Assembly: GCA_030593785.1 (NCBI GenBank)
Contig: JAUVGM010000145.1
Span: 1 to 6,315, forward strand
DNA from: Gammaproteobacteria bacterium
GTDB lineage: Bacteria > Pseudomonadota > Gammaproteobacteria > UBA6429 > Thiohalophilaceae
Direction: 5' to 3'
Length of the DNA stretch: 6,315 nucleotides
Shown here: positions 6,283-6,315 of the stretch, in pieces
How the letters are laid out: each line of letters starts with the position of its first letter
Position numbering within the stretch: position 1 is the stretch's first letter
Position numbers and translations under genes: made by a program
The notes under the pieces: generated by a model
Seen by the model: the letters and a program-made list of their open reading frames with translations, nothing else
Database searches by the model: none
What the model was told of the DNA's origin: nothing

Positions 6283-6315
6283 ATGAAAAAAACACAAGGT
6301 CTTACCCTTATTGAT
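6283..6315 (+). CDS. Type IV pilin-like prepilin (5' end only)
   Basis: Only 11 codons are present: MKKTQGLTLID, running off the right edge. A short Lys-rich leader ending in Gly, followed by LTLI, is the start of a type III prepilin signal, cut by prepilin peptidase after the Gly. Two deviations from the usual GFTLIE are visible: Leu at +1, which is tolerated, and Asp instead of the highly conserved Glu at +5. A good ribosome binding site (GGAGA, six bases before the ATG) and a sigma-54-type promoter upstream support a real gene. It is divergent from gspC. It could be a type IV pilin, a FimT/GspH-like minor pilin, or a displaced T2SS pseudopilin; 11 residues cannot decide. Confidence 0.75.
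   Translation, partial: MKKTQGLTLID

Overview
The window holds the front part of a type II secretion system (T2SS, general secretion pathway) operon, read on the minus strand in the order gspC, gspD, gspE, gspF, then a pseudopilin gene cut by the left edge. The right end is a 403-base divergent regulatory region followed by the first 11 codons of a plus-strand prepilin-like gene. The AT-rich DNA, the classical C-D-E-F order, a GspC with a PDZ domain and a GspE with a CxxC-N29-CxxC zinc motif all suggest a gammaproteobacterium of low to moderate GC. I cannot name the genus from the sequence.

Layout from right to left on the minus strand. gspC (5879-4965) encodes the inner-membrane clamp protein. 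After an 80-base gap comes gspD (4884-2833), the outer-membrane secretin. It overlaps gspE (2873-1335), the cytoplasmic ATPase, by 41 bases. An 11-base gap separates gspE from gspF (1323-106), the polytopic platform protein. A 15-base gap then precedes the pseudopilin start at base 90. No convincing terminator or strong internal promoter was found between these genes, so they probably form one transcript starting upstream of gspC. The proteins act together: GspE drives the GspF platform to assemble pseudopilins, GspC links this inner-membrane machine to the GspD channel, and folded periplasmic proteins leave through GspD.

The first pseudopilin lacks the proline at mature position 22 that GspG and most type IV pilins carry, and it reads more like GspH. 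The usual gspG slot after gspF therefore seems empty, and gspG may be encoded elsewhere.

The divergent region (5880-6282) is the most interesting part. It has a sigma-54-type -24/-12 element with exact GG/GC spacing, a near-consensus CRP/Vfr box placed as for a class II promoter, a perfect inverted repeat of TGTCA-type half-sites, and two further perfect palindromes. This suggests tight and multi-input control of the plus-strand prepilin, whose visible start (GLTLID) has Asp where pilins normally have the conserved Glu5. A run of eight G in gspC is a possible slippage site. I see no mobile element, CRISPR array or RNA gene. The main genes look like an ordinary T2SS, and I do not claim an undescribed system here.
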